A stretch of DNA of 64,000 nt from Candidatus Thioglobus sp. MED-G25 (lineage in GTDB: Bacteria; Pseudomonadota; Gammaproteobacteria; Arenicellales; UBA868). Position 1 is the stretch's first letter. Every line of letters begins with the position of its first letter. A program made the position numbers and the translations under genes. The notes below the pieces were generated by a model. The model was not told the DNA's origin, did no database searches, and was given only the letters and a program-made list of their open reading frames with translations. The stretch is from contig NTKC01000006.1 in NCBI GenBank assembly GCA_002456995.1, positions 29,940 to 93,939 of the forward strand. The letters are read 5' to 3'. Positions 28,554 through 37,783 of the stretch are shown in pieces.

Positions 28554-29261
28554 TCAGTACTCAGAAAACAATTCTTTTTCAAGTTCCTTGACGAAAGGTA
28601 CCGTGATTCGCCGCTGACGGGAAAAAGCAGCTTTGTCGATTCGATCGAGCAGACTGAACAGTACAGAGCTGTTTCTAGGTAGCCGCCGAATGAGGTACTG
28701 GATAACACTATCGGGCAGATCCAGACCACGCATTCCGGCCCTGAAACGCATCGCCTGCGGCAGATCCAGTTCCGCCAATGGTTTTAAACTGTAGACGCCG
28801 CCGGCAGCAAACCGCGTTGCGAGATCGGCAAGATCAAGTCCGACCAGTGACGGGGGTTGCTTGGCACTAACGATCAGCACACCATCCCCACCATTGAGTC
28901 GTTCATACAGTTCCAGGATACCCTCTTCCCATTCCCTGTCCCCAACAATCAGCTCTAAGTCATCCAGGCAGACCACTGTATCGGCATTAAGCTGGGAAAC
29001 GAGATCCGGGCTAACACCGCTTGCACCGGCGGGTACATACACATTTAGCCCATGCGCCTCAATCGTCAGGCGGCTCAACGCCTGCAGCAAGTGTGACTTT
29101 CCGCTGCCTGGCGGACCATGGATAAAAAGAGACGGCTTATCAGTAGTGCGTTTCGTCACCGATCGAACAACCTCGACCACCTCTTCATTTCCGATCGGGT
29201 AAAAGTTGTCGAACGAAGCTGAATCACTCAATCGCAAGGGCAGGTTAAGCTGTCCTGTCAT
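28554..29261 (-). CDS. hda: DnaA regulatory inactivator Hda
   Basis: A DnaA-related AAA+ protein that, with the DNA-loaded sliding clamp, stimulates ATP hydrolysis by DnaA and prevents over-initiation of replication. The 235-residue length is right. The N-terminus QLNLPLRLSDSASFDNFYP contains the QL-LPL clamp-binding motif. The Walker A is GPPGSGKSHLLQAL, and Walker B lies in VVCLDDLELI. The sensor region FSLLDRIDKAAFSRQRRITVPFVKEL closes the protein. There is no DNA-binding domain IV, which separates it from DnaA. It follows the phosphatidyltransferase gene by 11 bases in an operon. Confidence 0.93.
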   Translation of the reverse strand: MTGQLNLPLRLSDSASFDNFYPIGNEEVVEVVRSVTKRTTDKPSLFIHGPPGSGKSHLLQALSRLTIEAHGLNVYVPAGASGVSPDLVSQLNADTVVCLDDLELIVGDREWEEGILELYERLNGGDGVLIVSAKQPPSLVGLDLADLATRFAAGGVYSLKPLAELDLPQAMRFRAGMRGLDLPDSVIQYLIRRLPRNSSVLFSLLDRIDKAAFSRQRRITVPFVKELEKELFSEY

Positions 29262-29272
29262 GGCTATAGCCC

Positions 29273-29830
29273 TTAGCTGCCTACAGTATCGTCGTATTCA
29301 GCACCCCGGATAAACCATAAATAAACGTAATGGATGCCGCTGATCAACGTCGTCAATCCCACCAGCCCAATCAGTAATTCATTTAGCCAAGGCAGATGGA
29401 CCCAACCCGCACGGTCTATCAGGACAACAGACACGAGAATGATCTGTAAAACCGTATTGACCTTGCTCAACAAGCTGGGGCGTAGGGGTACGGAACCATG
29501 CAGCGTATCGAGAATCAGGTAACCGCCAATAATGCCCACGTCGCGGAACACGATCAGCAGCAAAAGCCAAAACGGGAGATCGCCAAGCAGAACCAGCATC
29601 ACGTAGGTGCTCACAATTAAAACCTTGTCTGCTATGGGATCCAGTATCGATCCCAGCCGCGTTACACAGTTGAATTTCTTGGCAATCCAGCCATCGAGCC
29701 CATCGGTAATGCCTGCACCCACAAAGATAGCGACAGCAATTGCATACTCCCGTTCCCGCAGAAACAGAATCAGTACTGGAACAGCACCAATTCTAAGCAG
29801 GGTCAAGAGATTAGGTAATTTGGTGATCAA
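29273..29830 (-). CDS. CDP-alcohol phosphatidyltransferase family protein (PgsA-like)
   Basis: A 185-residue membrane enzyme, probably a phosphatidylglycerophosphate-synthase-type phosphatidyltransferase. The CDP-alcohol motif is present as DGWIAKKF...GSILDPIADK, matching D-G-x2-A-x-(8-9)-G-x3-D-x3-D, with Lys where Arg is more usual. Four to six hydrophobic helices surround it. It begins MITKLPNLLTLLRIGAVPVLI, the typical N-terminus of PgsA-like proteins. It sits upstream of hda and divergent from purM, a neighbourhood seen in other gammaproteobacteria. Whether it is the main PgsA or a paralogue cannot be settled here. Confidence 0.87.
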   Translation of the reverse strand: MITKLPNLLTLLRIGAVPVLILFLREREYAIAVAIFVGAGITDGLDGWIAKKFNCVTRLGSILDPIADKVLIVSTYVMLVLLGDLPFWLLLLIVFRDVGIIGGYLILDTLHGSVPLRPSLLSKVNTVLQIILVSVVLIDRAGWVHLPWLNELLIGLVGLTTLISGIHYVYLWFIRGAEYDDTVGS

Positions 29831-29999
29831 AAACAGCTACCATGGGAGGAAGTAGGAAAGATTCTAACAGCAGCGCATTGCCACGCTTATCATAGAAGGC
29901 ATCAAAAACCTGTCTAATTTGGAAATCGCCGGTCCACGCCTCAGATACGATACCATAAACACCTCTTTCATCAGTTCAGTGCCTCCCGATAAACACCAG

Positions 30000-31037
30000 A
30001 TGTCGAGCGAAGAAAAAAGTCGTCTAAGCTACCGAAGCGCAGGGGTCAACATTGATGCTGGGGACAACCTGGTCAAACGGCTCAAACCGCACGTGTCACG
30101 CACCCAGCGCGAAGGCTGGATAACAGGTATCGGAGGATTTGGCGGGCTTTTCGAACTTCCTGTTGAACGATACCAAGCACCCGTTCTGGTATCGGGAACC
30201 GACGGAGTGGGTACAAAACTCAAACTCGCGATCGAAATGGATCGGCACGACACCATTGGTATCGATCTGGTTGCTATGTGTGTCAATGACGTCATCGTCT
30301 GTGGTGCTGAACCACTTTATTTTCTCGACTATTTCGCAACTTCAGTTCTTTCAGAAGATCTGGCGGAATCAGTCATCTCTGGAATCGCCCGGGGCTGCGA
30401 AATAGCGGGTGCCGCACTGATTGGCGGTGAAACCGCAGAAATGCCGGGTATGTACCACGAAGGACACTATGATCTGGCTGGTTTCTGTGTGGGTGTTGTC
30501 GAAAAATCGAAGATTATCGACGGCAGCAAAGTCCATGCGGGTGACCACGTCCTGGGACTCGCAAGCTCTGGTGTTCATTCAAACGGTTATTCTCTGGTCC
30601 ATGCCGTACGAGAACGATCCCAGGCGACTCTCGCTGATGCGTTTGGCCAGCAGACACTCGGGGAATCACTGCTGGCGCCAACCCGAATCTACGCCAGTTC
30701 AATCAATCGTCTGCTGAAGAATATTCCAGTTAAAGGAATGGCTCACATTACCGGCGGTGGATTGGGTGGGAACGTGAGCCGAATCATGCCTCAAGGTCTT
30801 GAAGCTCAGATAGATTCAACAGCCTGGCAACGTCCTGCAATTTTTGACTGGATCCAGACCCACGGCGACATCGAAGAATCTGAAATGCTGCGAACCTTTA
30901 ATTGTGGTATCGGTATGGTGGTAATCGTCGCCCGGGACGAGGTTGCCAACACCCAAAATCTACTGGAGGAGACGGGAGAGAATGTCACGGTCATCGGTGA
31001 GGTGAGACATGGCCCGCATGGTGCAATCGTTGAGTAA
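30000..31037 (+). CDS. purM: Phosphoribosylformylglycinamidine cyclo-ligase
   Basis: Makes aminoimidazole ribonucleotide in purine synthesis. The 345 residues from ATG 30000 are standard. Family motifs include LSYRSAGVNIDAGDNLV, SGTDGVGTKLKLAIE, DLVAMCVNDVIVCGAEPLYFLDY, GGETAEMPGMY, LGLASSGVHSNGYSLV and HITGGGLGGNVSRIMP. The frame is open upstream to 29919, but ATG 30000 gives the family N-terminus. The gene overlaps purN by 29 bases. Confidence 0.97.
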   Translation: MSSEEKSRLSYRSAGVNIDAGDNLVKRLKPHVSRTQREGWITGIGGFGGLFELPVERYQAPVLVSGTDGVGTKLKLAIEMDRHDTIGIDLVAMCVNDVIVCGAEPLYFLDYFATSVLSEDLAESVISGIARGCEIAGAALIGGETAEMPGMYHEGHYDLAGFCVGVVEKSKIIDGSKVHAGDHVLGLASSGVHSNGYSLVHAVRERSQATLADAFGQQTLGESLLAPTRIYASSINRLLKNIPVKGMAHITGGGLGGNVSRIMPQGLEAQIDSTAWQRPAIFDWIQTHGDIEESEMLRTFNCGIGMVVIVARDEVANTQNLLEETGENVTVIGEVRHGPHGAIVE

Positions 31038-31677
31038 ACCGCAGACCAACCACTGTCATCTGGTGGTCCTGATCAGCGGCAGTGGTACAAACCTGCAGGT
31101 CATTCTCGACCAGTGTGAAAACAGCATGATACCGGCACAGGTGTGTGGTGTAATCAGCGATGAGCCTCAGGCCAAAGGTCTACAGCGCGCCAAGAACGCC
31201 AGAATCCAGACTACCGTAGTTGATCACCGCTGTTTTGATGACCGCCAGGCTTTCGACCATAGACTTGGAGAGGCGATCGATTGCTACCGACCGGACCTGG
31301 TGGTGCTGGCCGGCTTTATGCGAATTCTCGACGCCAAGCTTGTGGAGCGATACTACGGTCGCATACTGAACATACATCCGTCCTTGCTACCCAATTACCC
31401 AGGCCTGAATACCCACGCGCGGGCTATCGCAAGTCTCGCGACTGAACACGGTGCCAGTGTCCACTTTGTCACTCCTGAGCTCGATGCTGGGCCTATCGTA
31501 ATACAAGGACGGGTACCCGTGTTGCCGTCAGATACACCGGAATCGCTGGCACAACGAGTTCATCAAGAAGAATACCGAATCTACCCCAAGGCTATTACTT
31601 GGTTTGCGCAGGGCCGGTTATCGATAGAAACTGATCGTGTACTTCTGGACAAGCGTCCTGTCGATCTCTGCGCGTGA
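31009..31677 (+). CDS. purN: Phosphoribosylglycinamide formyltransferase
   Basis: Transfers a formyl group from 10-formyl-tetrahydrofolate to GAR in purine synthesis. In 222 residues it shows LVVLISGSGTNLQVILDQ at the N-terminus, VLAGFMRILDAKLV, and the catalytic ILNIHPSLLPNYPGLNTHARAI segment with Asn, His and, later, Asp in PELDAGPIV. The start lies inside purM (29-base overlap); ATG 31009 or 31018 are both possible. It is convergent with clpA. Confidence 0.96.
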   Translation: MARMVQSLSKPQTNHCHLVVLISGSGTNLQVILDQCENSMIPAQVCGVISDEPQAKGLQRAKNARIQTTVVDHRCFDDRQAFDHRLGEAIDCYRPDLVVLAGFMRILDAKLVERYYGRILNIHPSLLPNYPGLNTHARAIASLATEHGASVHFVTPELDAGPIVIQGRVPVLPSDTPESLAQRVHQEEYRIYPKAITWFAQGRLSIETDRVLLDKRPVDLCA

Positions 31678-31700
31678 CGGTCGCAACGTACCTTATTCAA

Positions 31701-31718
31701 TCAGTCTGCGTAGACTGA
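31701..31718. terminator. Hairpin between convergent purN and clpA
   Basis: TCAGTCT (31701-31707) and AGACTGA (31712-31718) form a perfect 7-bp stem with a GCGT loop in the 70-base gap between the two convergent stop codons. There is no long T-run on either side, so termination activity is uncertain. Confidence 0.4.
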
Positions 31719-31747
31719 CTAGAGCCCAGAAGATTCTGAACCTTTTA

Positions 31748-34009
31748 TTAGTGCTTTACAGACGACTCAAGATCGAACTTAAGTGTATCGTCCTCACAAT
31801 AAATCCGAACTTGACCACCGCCAGACAACTTTCCAAACAACAGTTCCTCAGCCAAAGCCTGGTTGATACGCTCTCTGATCAATCGGTTCATTGGTCTGGC
31901 ACCCATTGCCGGATCATGACCGTGAACAGCTAGCCACTGCCGGGCTGACGGGTCAAGCTCAAGCGTAACGTGCTTGTCCGCGAGTTGGTCTTCTAGTTGA
32001 AGAATAAATTTATCTACAACATGCAAAATCGTGTCCGCATCAAGGGCGCTGAATCGAATCACGGAATCAAGCCGGTTTCGAAATTCTGGGGTGAACATCC
32101 GCTTGATGACCTCCATATCGTCAGTGCTGTGATCTTGCTCCATGAAACCAACTGAATTCCTCGCCACGTTTTCAGCACCGGCGTTGGTAGTCATCACAAT
32201 TATCACGTTTCGAAAATCAGCCTTTCGGCCATTATTGTCGGTCAGAGTCCCATAATCCATCACCTGCAACAACAGGTTGAAAACATCCGGATGTGCCTTT
32301 TCTATCTCATCCAGAAGCAGTACTGCATGCGGGGTTTTTGTAATGGCCTCTGTCATCAGGCCTCCTTGATCAAATCCCACGTAGCCCGGTGGTGCTCCTA
32401 TAAGGCGTGACACGGTGTGCCGCTCCATATATTCAGACATATCAAATCGAACCAGTTCGATGCCCAATGTCATTGCCAGCTGACGCGTTACCTCCGTTTT
32501 ACCAACACCTGTTGGTCCACAAAACAGGAAAGATGAAATCGGCCGGTCGGGGTTGCCGAGTCCAGATCTTGAAAGCTTTATTGCACTGACCAGAGCCGAA
32601 ATAGCGACATCCTGGCCGAAGACAACGCGTTTCAGGTCAACGTCAAGATTCCGCAGTACATCTTTATCGGACGCACTCACCGTCCGGGGAGGGATTCGGG
32701 CCATTTTGGCAACAACCCGCTCTACGTCATTCACGCCTATCGTCTTCCGTCGTTTAGCTGCTGGAACCAGTCGGGTTTGAGCGCCTGCTTCATCTATGAC
32801 ATCGATTGCTTTATCTGGTAACTGCCGGTCTGTGATGTACCGTGACGCTAGTTCAGCGGCGGTGCGTAACGATGGCACTGTATACCTGACCTCATGATGT
32901 TCTTCGAACTGCTTCTTTAAACCACGCAGAATTTCCACGGTCTCGTCCACGCTGGGTTCCACGATTTCTACTCTTTGGAATCGACGCGATAGTGCTCGAT
33001 CTTTTTCAAAAATTCCGCGGTACTCCTGATGGGTAGTCGAACCGATACATTTCATTCGGCCCGACGCCAACACCGGCTTGAGCAGGTTCGATGCGTCCAT
33101 TGCGCCACCCGAAGCCGCGCCGGCACCGATGACCGTGTGAATCTCGTCAATAAACAAAATAGCGCCTGGAGTGTCCTCTAACTCAGCCAACACAGCTTTA
33201 AAGCGCTGTTCAAAATCTCCTCGGTATTTAGTGCCGGCGAGTAGAGCCCCCAGGTCAAGTGCAAAAATGGTGCTGTCAATCAAGACTTCGGGCACTTCAC
33301 CTTCAACAATCTTTCTGGCCAAGCCCTCAGCAATAGCGGTCTTTCCAACGCCAGCTTCGCCAGTGAACAGTGGGTTATTCTTGCGCCGGCGACATAAAAT
33401 CTGGATTGTGCGTTCTATCTCTGTATGACGCCCAATTAGAGGATCTATACGCCCCGCCATGGCTTGCTCATTGAGGTTGATGGCAAACGCGGCAAGTGGG
33501 GTCTGTGCTTCATCTTCCTCAAACCCTTCGTCCTGATCAACACCAGCGGGCGGGGGCAAACTCGTGCTTTCCCCGCCGACTCGGGAAATACCATGGGATG
33601 TATAGTTGACCAGGTCGAACCGAGTGACCTCCTCGCGAGACAAAAAGTAGACTGCGTGAGACTCCTTTTCTGCAAACATCGCGATAAGCACATTGGTGCC
33701 GGTCACCTCTTTCCTGCCCGTTCCTTGAACATGCAGGATCGCCCGCTGGATCACGCGCTGGAATCCTAACCCCGGCTGAGAATCTTCATCACTATCGTCC
33801 GGCAGTCGTGGGATATATTGTTCAAAGAAATTGTCAAGCTCATTACGCAGCCCCTCAATACTGCCACCGCAAGCCTGAATGGCCTGTATGGCTGGAGGGT
33901 TATCCAGCAAAGCATAAAGCAGATGTTCCACCGTGATGTATTCATGCTGGTTTTCACGGGCTTTCTGAATGGCAAGGTTTAGAGATTGCTCGAGTTCGCG
34001 GGACAACAT
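31748..34009 (-). CDS. clpA: ATP-dependent Clp protease ATP-binding subunit ClpA
   Basis: A Hsp100 unfoldase that feeds substrates to ClpP. The 753-residue protein from ATG 34009 has the N-terminal repeat domain (MLSRELEQSLNLAIQKARE...EYITVEHLLYALL). It carries two AAA+ modules with Walker A GEAGVGKTAIAEGLARKI and GPTGVGKTEVTRQLAMTLG and the second Walker B VLLLDEIEKAHPDV. An LDEIEKAH/IDEIHTVIGAGAASGGAMDASN pattern separates it from ClpB, as does the absence of a middle coiled coil. The start codon shares one base with the clpS stop (TAATG), so the two are translationally coupled. clpP is not in the window. Confidence 0.97.
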   Translation of the reverse strand: MLSRELEQSLNLAIQKARENQHEYITVEHLLYALLDNPPAIQAIQACGGSIEGLRNELDNFFEQYIPRLPDDSDEDSQPGLGFQRVIQRAILHVQGTGRKEVTGTNVLIAMFAEKESHAVYFLSREEVTRFDLVNYTSHGISRVGGESTSLPPPAGVDQDEGFEEDEAQTPLAAFAINLNEQAMAGRIDPLIGRHTEIERTIQILCRRRKNNPLFTGEAGVGKTAIAEGLARKIVEGEVPEVLIDSTIFALDLGALLAGTKYRGDFEQRFKAVLAELEDTPGAILFIDEIHTVIGAGAASGGAMDASNLLKPVLASGRMKCIGSTTHQEYRGIFEKDRALSRRFQRVEIVEPSVDETVEILRGLKKQFEEHHEVRYTVPSLRTAAELASRYITDRQLPDKAIDVIDEAGAQTRLVPAAKRRKTIGVNDVERVVAKMARIPPRTVSASDKDVLRNLDVDLKRVVFGQDVAISALVSAIKLSRSGLGNPDRPISSFLFCGPTGVGKTEVTRQLAMTLGIELVRFDMSEYMERHTVSRLIGAPPGYVGFDQGGLMTEAITKTPHAVLLLDEIEKAHPDVFNLLLQVMDYGTLTDNNGRKADFRNVIIVMTTNAGAENVARNSVGFMEQDHSTDDMEVIKRMFTPEFRNRLDSVIRFSALDADTILHVVDKFILQLEDQLADKHVTLELDPSARQWLAVHGHDPAMGARPMNRLIRERINQALAEELLFGKLSGGGQVRIYCEDDTLKFDLESSVKH

Positions 34010-34329
34010 TATTCTGGCTCCATCGTACACTGCAGTGGGTGCTCATTCTCCTTAGCGAAATTCATCACTTCACGCACCTTAGTCTGAGCAATTTCGGAAG
34101 GATAAACACCACATACTCCCGACCCCTTCGTGTGCACATTAAGCATAATCTGCACTGCGTCATCATGAGCGAGTCGGAAAAACTGTTGCAATACCATCAC
34201 AACGAATTCCATGGGTGTGTAGTCATCATTGATGAGGATTACACGAAAGAGCTGAGGTCGCTTCAGCTTGGGTTTGGCTTCTTCTACGACCAGTCCGTCA
34301 GAACGCTGAATTTCCTTACTGTCACTCAT
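34009..34329 (-). CDS. clpS: ATP-dependent Clp protease adaptor ClpS
   Basis: The adaptor that delivers N-degron substrates to ClpA. In 106 residues the core FRVILINDDYTPMEFVVMVLQQFF is diagnostic, with the Asn and Asp residues (NDD) that bind the N-terminal residue of the substrate. HTKGSGVCGVYPSEIAQTKV and the end region NEHPLQCTMEPE complete the fold. It is the first gene of clpS-clpA. Confidence 0.96.
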   Translation of the reverse strand: MSDSKEIQRSDGLVVEEAKPKLKRPQLFRVILINDDYTPMEFVVMVLQQFFRLAHDDAVQIMLNVHTKGSGVCGVYPSEIAQTKVREVMNFAKENEHPLQCTMEPE

Positions 34330-34447
34330 CAGTAGTACCCTGTTGCCCCACTAGAAAAGGGATCTGCTTCAATCCTTGAGGGCAAATGATAGTGGTTTAG
34401 CATACCAATGCTCAAGCTATTTACAGATCTCCAGCCAGATTAGCCGA

Positions 34448-34481
34448 AAAACCGGTGACAGGTTGCCCCGTCACCGGTTTT
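34448..34481 (-). terminator. Rho-independent terminator after isocitrate lyase
   Basis: AAAACCGGTGAC (34448-34459) and GTCACCGGTTTT (34470-34481) form a perfect 12-bp stem with a 10-base loop. Read on the minus strand it lies about 60 bases past the aceA stop and ends in a run of five T, a good intrinsic terminator for aceA. It also insulates clpS from aceA transcription. Confidence 0.82.
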
Positions 34482-34540
34482 GTGGTTGATACAACCCAGT
34501 GAGCGTTTTAGCAGTTTTCTGCCCGCCCGGACGTAGTCGT

Positions 34541-35830
34541 TTAGCCAGTGGCGAACTGTGACTCTTCAGTCGATCCATCCATCGCCATCACTGATGACTG
34601 ACCGCCTTGAATAACATTTGTGACATCGTCGAAGTAACCAGCACCTACTTCAGCCTGGTGACTGGCAAATGTATAGCCCCGACCCGCTGCCGCAAATTCC
34701 TTTTCCTGGACCATTTCCACATAAGCGCTCATTCCGTCACGAACATAATTTGCCGTGAGGTCAAACATGTGATACCACATACTGTGTATGCCAGCTAGGG
34801 TGATGAACTGGTACTTGTAGCCCATTGCTCCTAATTCTCGCTGAAAACTTGATATCTCTGCATCGTTCAGATTCTTTTTCCAGTTGAAAGACGGTGAACA
34901 GTTATAGGCCAGTAACTGATCCGGATAGTCCCGCCTGATAGCTTCGGCATACTGTCGGGCTTCATCCAGATCCGGCACTGCCGTCTCACACCAGATAAGG
35001 TCGGCATAAGGAGCATAGGCAAGACCCCTGGCAATTGCCTGGTCAAGACCCGGTCGGGTGACATAAAAACCTTCAGCAGTCCGCTCACCCGTCAAGAACC
35101 TTCGATCTGACTCGTCCACATCCGACGTCAACAGCGCCGCAGCATTGGCATCGGTACGGGCGAGTAAAACTGTCGGCACTCCACAGACATCGGCCGCCAG
35201 ACGAGCCGCCGTCAGCTTCTGAACTGCCTCTTGTGTCGGCACAAGTACCTTACCACCCATATGTCCACACTTTTTGACGGACGCCAGTTGATCTTCAAAG
35301 TGAACACCACCGGCGCCCGCATCAATCATGGCCTTCATCAGTTCGAACGCATTCAGGACACCACCAAACCCAGCTTCAGCATCGGCCACGATAGGCACAA
35401 AATAGTCCACATTTCCGGTACCACTGGAGCTTTGGACCTCGTCTGCCCGCTTGAAAGCATTGTTGATCCGTCTCACAACAGAGGGCACCGAATTGACCGG
35501 GTAAAGAGACTGATCTGGATACATGGTATCACCCAGATTGGCATCTGCAGCGACCTGCCAGCCAGACAGATAAATCGCCTTAACACCGGCTTTAACCTGC
35601 TGGACTGCCTGACCACCCGTCAAAGCGCCCAGGGTCGGGACAAAATCCTCGGTGTTAACCCTGTGCCACAATTTCTCAGCACCGAGCCTAGCCAGCGTAT
35701 ACTCGATCTGGACAGACCCCTTGAGTCGCACCACATCAGATCCTGTGTAATCGCGTTGGACGTTGTGCCAGCGGGGGTTTTCCGCCCAGTCCTTCTCGAT
35801 CGTTTCAGCAGCATCCAGCCTCGTTTTCAT
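34541..35830 (-). CDS. aceA: Isocitrate lyase
   Basis: Splits isocitrate to glyoxylate and succinate, the first step of the glyoxylate shunt. The 429 residues are the usual bacterial length. Visible motifs are [33 protein letters not shown] and the catalytic KKCGHMGGK, with Cys188 at its centre. GVHFEDQ precedes it, and ARTDANAA and YNCSPSFNW lie later. Malate synthase is not in the window. The gene is divergent from a CysB-like LysR regulator and is closed by a strong terminator at 34448-34481. It suggests growth on acetate or other C2 sources, with PpsA providing PEP. Confidence 0.97.
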   Translation of the reverse strand: MKTRLDAAETIEKDWAENPRWHNVQRDYTGSDVVRLKGSVQIEYTLARLGAEKLWHRVNTEDFVPTLGALTGGQAVQQVKAGVKAIYLSGWQVAADANLGDTMYPDQSLYPVNSVPSVVRRINNAFKRADEVQSSSGTGNVDYFVPIVADAEAGFGGVLNAFELMKAMIDAGAGGVHFEDQLASVKKCGHMGGKVLVPTQEAVQKLTAARLAADVCGVPTVLLARTDANAAALLTSDVDESDRRFLTGERTAEGFYVTRPGLDQAIARGLAYAPYADLIWCETAVPDLDEARQYAEAIRRDYPDQLLAYNCSPSFNWKKNLNDAEISSFQRELGAMGYKYQFITLAGIHSMWYHMFDLTANYVRDGMSAYVEMVQEKEFAAAGRGYTFASHQAEVGAGYFDDVTNVIQGGQSSVMAMDGSTEESQFATG

Positions 35831-35997
35831 ATCTTCATCTCCGTCAATGGATGATGTGTCGACTCACCGGATGTGTAACCATGCTGCGCTATCCACTGAA
35901 GACCAAACACAGATTATTTTTCCGGTCGATCAACATGCCCCGGTCTCAGGATTCTGTGTCAAGTTCAAGCATATAGAAAACCAATATTTTCAATATA

Positions 35998-36020
35998 TAC
36001 TATTAATTTCATTAATAGTA
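35998..36020. promoter_or_regulatory. Perfect inverted repeat between aceA and the LysR gene
   Basis: TACTATTAAT (35998-36007) and ATTAATAGTA (36011-36020) are perfect 10-base arms around TTC, 25 bases upstream of the LysR start and 168 bases upstream of the aceA start. Position and shape suit a LysR-type binding site controlling its own gene and perhaps aceA. Confidence 0.55.
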
Positions 36021-36045
36021 GTTACTCTTCTCGGGCTCTACAACT

Positions 36046-36984
36046 ATGGCACCCCAACCCTATTACAAACAGAATCGCCTTAAACAACTGCGGGCTTTTT
36101 GCCACGCTGCCCGCAGTGGCAGCATCACAAAAGCAGCGCAGCGGCTATTCATCAGCCAGCCCGCAGTGTCTCTTCAGATTCAGGCGCTGGAACGGGAACT
36201 CGCCTGCATATTGTTTGAGCGACGTGGCCCAAAAATTCACCTGACCCAGGCAGGGCGAGCGCTTCTCGAAATCGCGCTGCCGCTTGTCGATGGAATTGAC
36301 TCAATCGGTGAAGATTTTGCCAGTGACCTGGGGCAACTCGATTCAGGTGAGATTAACGTTGCCGCCGGTGAATCAACGATACTGTATCTACTGCCCGAAC
36401 CGTTAAAAACTTTTGCACAGACCTACCCTGGGATTAGGATCAAACTCCATAATGTGACCGGTCAGGACGGTATGACAATGCTTCGAGCAGATAACGCTGA
36501 TTTTGCTGTCGGCTCCATGCTTGAGGTACCTGACGATGTGGTGTACTACCCGATTGTTAACTACAAAACGATGCTAATAACCCCGCTGGCGCATCCACTC
36601 GCACAGAAAAAACCTGGCAGATTAAGGCTTAAAGACATCGGCCCGTACGGCCTGATCCTTCCACCGCGACATCTTGCCACCTGGCGGATCGTGGATACCG
36701 TATTTCGGCAACACAATGTTGAATATTCGGTCTCACTTGAGGCTGGAGGGTGGGAAGTAATTAAGAAATATGTTGAAGTCGGGCTCGGTATTTCTATCGT
36801 TACAGATATCTGTCTTACTGGAAGCGAGAATCTGAGTAAAGTGTCTCTCCAACGCTTTTTTCCTGACCGCAGTTACGGTATTGTCGTTCGTAAGAAAAAG
36901 TACCAGTCTGCAGCCGTTCGACAGTTTCTTGAGATCCTGGCACCGGGAACAATTGATGCCTTCAACACAGTGACCAGCCAGTGA
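36046..36984 (+). CDS. LysR family transcriptional regulator (CysB-like)
   Basis: A 312-residue LysR-type regulator. The N-terminal winged helix-turn-helix is clear (LRAFCHAARSGSITKAAQRL, then FISQPAVSLQIQALERELAC). The effector domain resembles the CysB/Cbl group: GWEVIKKYVEVGLGISIVT and YGIVVRKKKYQSAAVRQFLEIL. CysB-type proteins sense sulfur metabolites, but other members of this subgroup regulate unrelated pathways. It is divergent from aceA, and a perfect inverted repeat lies directly upstream. Control of aceA is therefore a reasonable inference; its ligand is unknown. Confidence 0.9.
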   Translation: MAPQPYYKQNRLKQLRAFCHAARSGSITKAAQRLFISQPAVSLQIQALERELACILFERRGPKIHLTQAGRALLEIALPLVDGIDSIGEDFASDLGQLDSGEINVAAGESTILYLLPEPLKTFAQTYPGIRIKLHNVTGQDGMTMLRADNADFAVGSMLEVPDDVVYYPIVNYKTMLITPLAHPLAQKKPGRLRLKDIGPYGLILPPRHLATWRIVDTVFRQHNVEYSVSLEAGGWEVIKKYVEVGLGISIVTDICLTGSENLSKVSLQRFFPDRSYGIVVRKKKYQSAAVRQFLEILAPGTIDAFNTVTSQ

Positions 36985-37161
36985 CTAAAACCGCTACGAT
37001 TAGACAGCGACTTATAATCACACCACGTTGTGTACATTCCAGACTCCACAAAGGGCCCTCATCATGGGTTGGTTTCCGTCGTTCACGAACGTGATAATGA
37101 TCCCGGATGACTTTTCAGAGAGACAGCTCCAACAATTTAGGTCCTTGCAGGTAGCCTGTTA

Positions 37162-37761
37162 ATGAACGCGCGTCTTTCCATCGGCCTGCTGGTATGTCTG
37201 TGCATCTGCGGTGCGCTGGTGTTGCCGGTCCAATCACATGCGAAGGAACTCACGCTACCTGTGTGCTACGGCTTTTCCTGCAAGATTCGCCAGATAGTCA
37301 GTATTACTCCCGCCGAGTGGCGTAGCGTGGTCAACTGGCTTGATGGGGCTGCGACAACACCAGAAGGCGAGCGCCAGCAAATTCGTCAGGCGATTGGCTG
37401 GATGGAAGTCGTGGTCAGTCGCTATACCCCGACCCACCTGGATAAAGGTATGAATCTCGAAAATCGCCCCGTCGACATGATCGGCCAGATGGACTGTATT
37501 GACGAGTCGATCAATACGACAACATACCTCACTCTGTTTGAACAACAAGGGCGTCTGCACTGGCACCGCGTCACTGATCGGGCATACCGTGGTGCTTTGT
37601 TCGATGCCCATTGGGCTGCCCAGATAGAACAAGTAGACAGCGGTGTGAATTACGTCGTAGACAGCTGGTTTCAGGATAACGGCATGCTGCCCTATATTGC
37701 AAAAAGTGCTGAATGGGTAGACCTTCGTTGGACATTTTTTAGGAATCAAAAAAACAACTAG
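37162..37761 (+). CDS. Exported protein of unknown function upstream of mnmA
   Basis: A 199-residue protein I do not recognise by function. A signal peptide covers about residues 1-27 (hydrophobic LLVCLCICGALVLPV, likely cleavage after SHA). The mature part has Cys35 and Cys40 close together (VCYGFSCKI) and Cys112 in MDCIDESINTTTYL, so a disulfide is possible. No catalytic motif or other membrane segment is seen. It lies 22 bases upstream of mnmA on the same strand, so the two are probably cotranscribed, but an exported protein and a tRNA-modifying enzyme have no obvious shared role. Confidence 0.8.
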   Translation: MNARLSIGLLVCLCICGALVLPVQSHAKELTLPVCYGFSCKIRQIVSITPAEWRSVVNWLDGAATTPEGERQQIRQAIGWMEVVVSRYTPTHLDKGMNLENRPVDMIGQMDCIDESINTTTYLTLFEQQGRLHWHRVTDRAYRGALFDAHWAAQIEQVDSGVNYVVDSWFQDNGMLPYIAKSAEWVDLRWTFFRNQKNN

Positions 37762-37783
37762 ATAGCCTAGAGCGCCATCACCA

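Noticed and set aside
35231-35854. Plus-strand ORF of 207 codons inside aceA
   Set aside because: Antisense to a well-formed isocitrate lyase; no recognisable domain.
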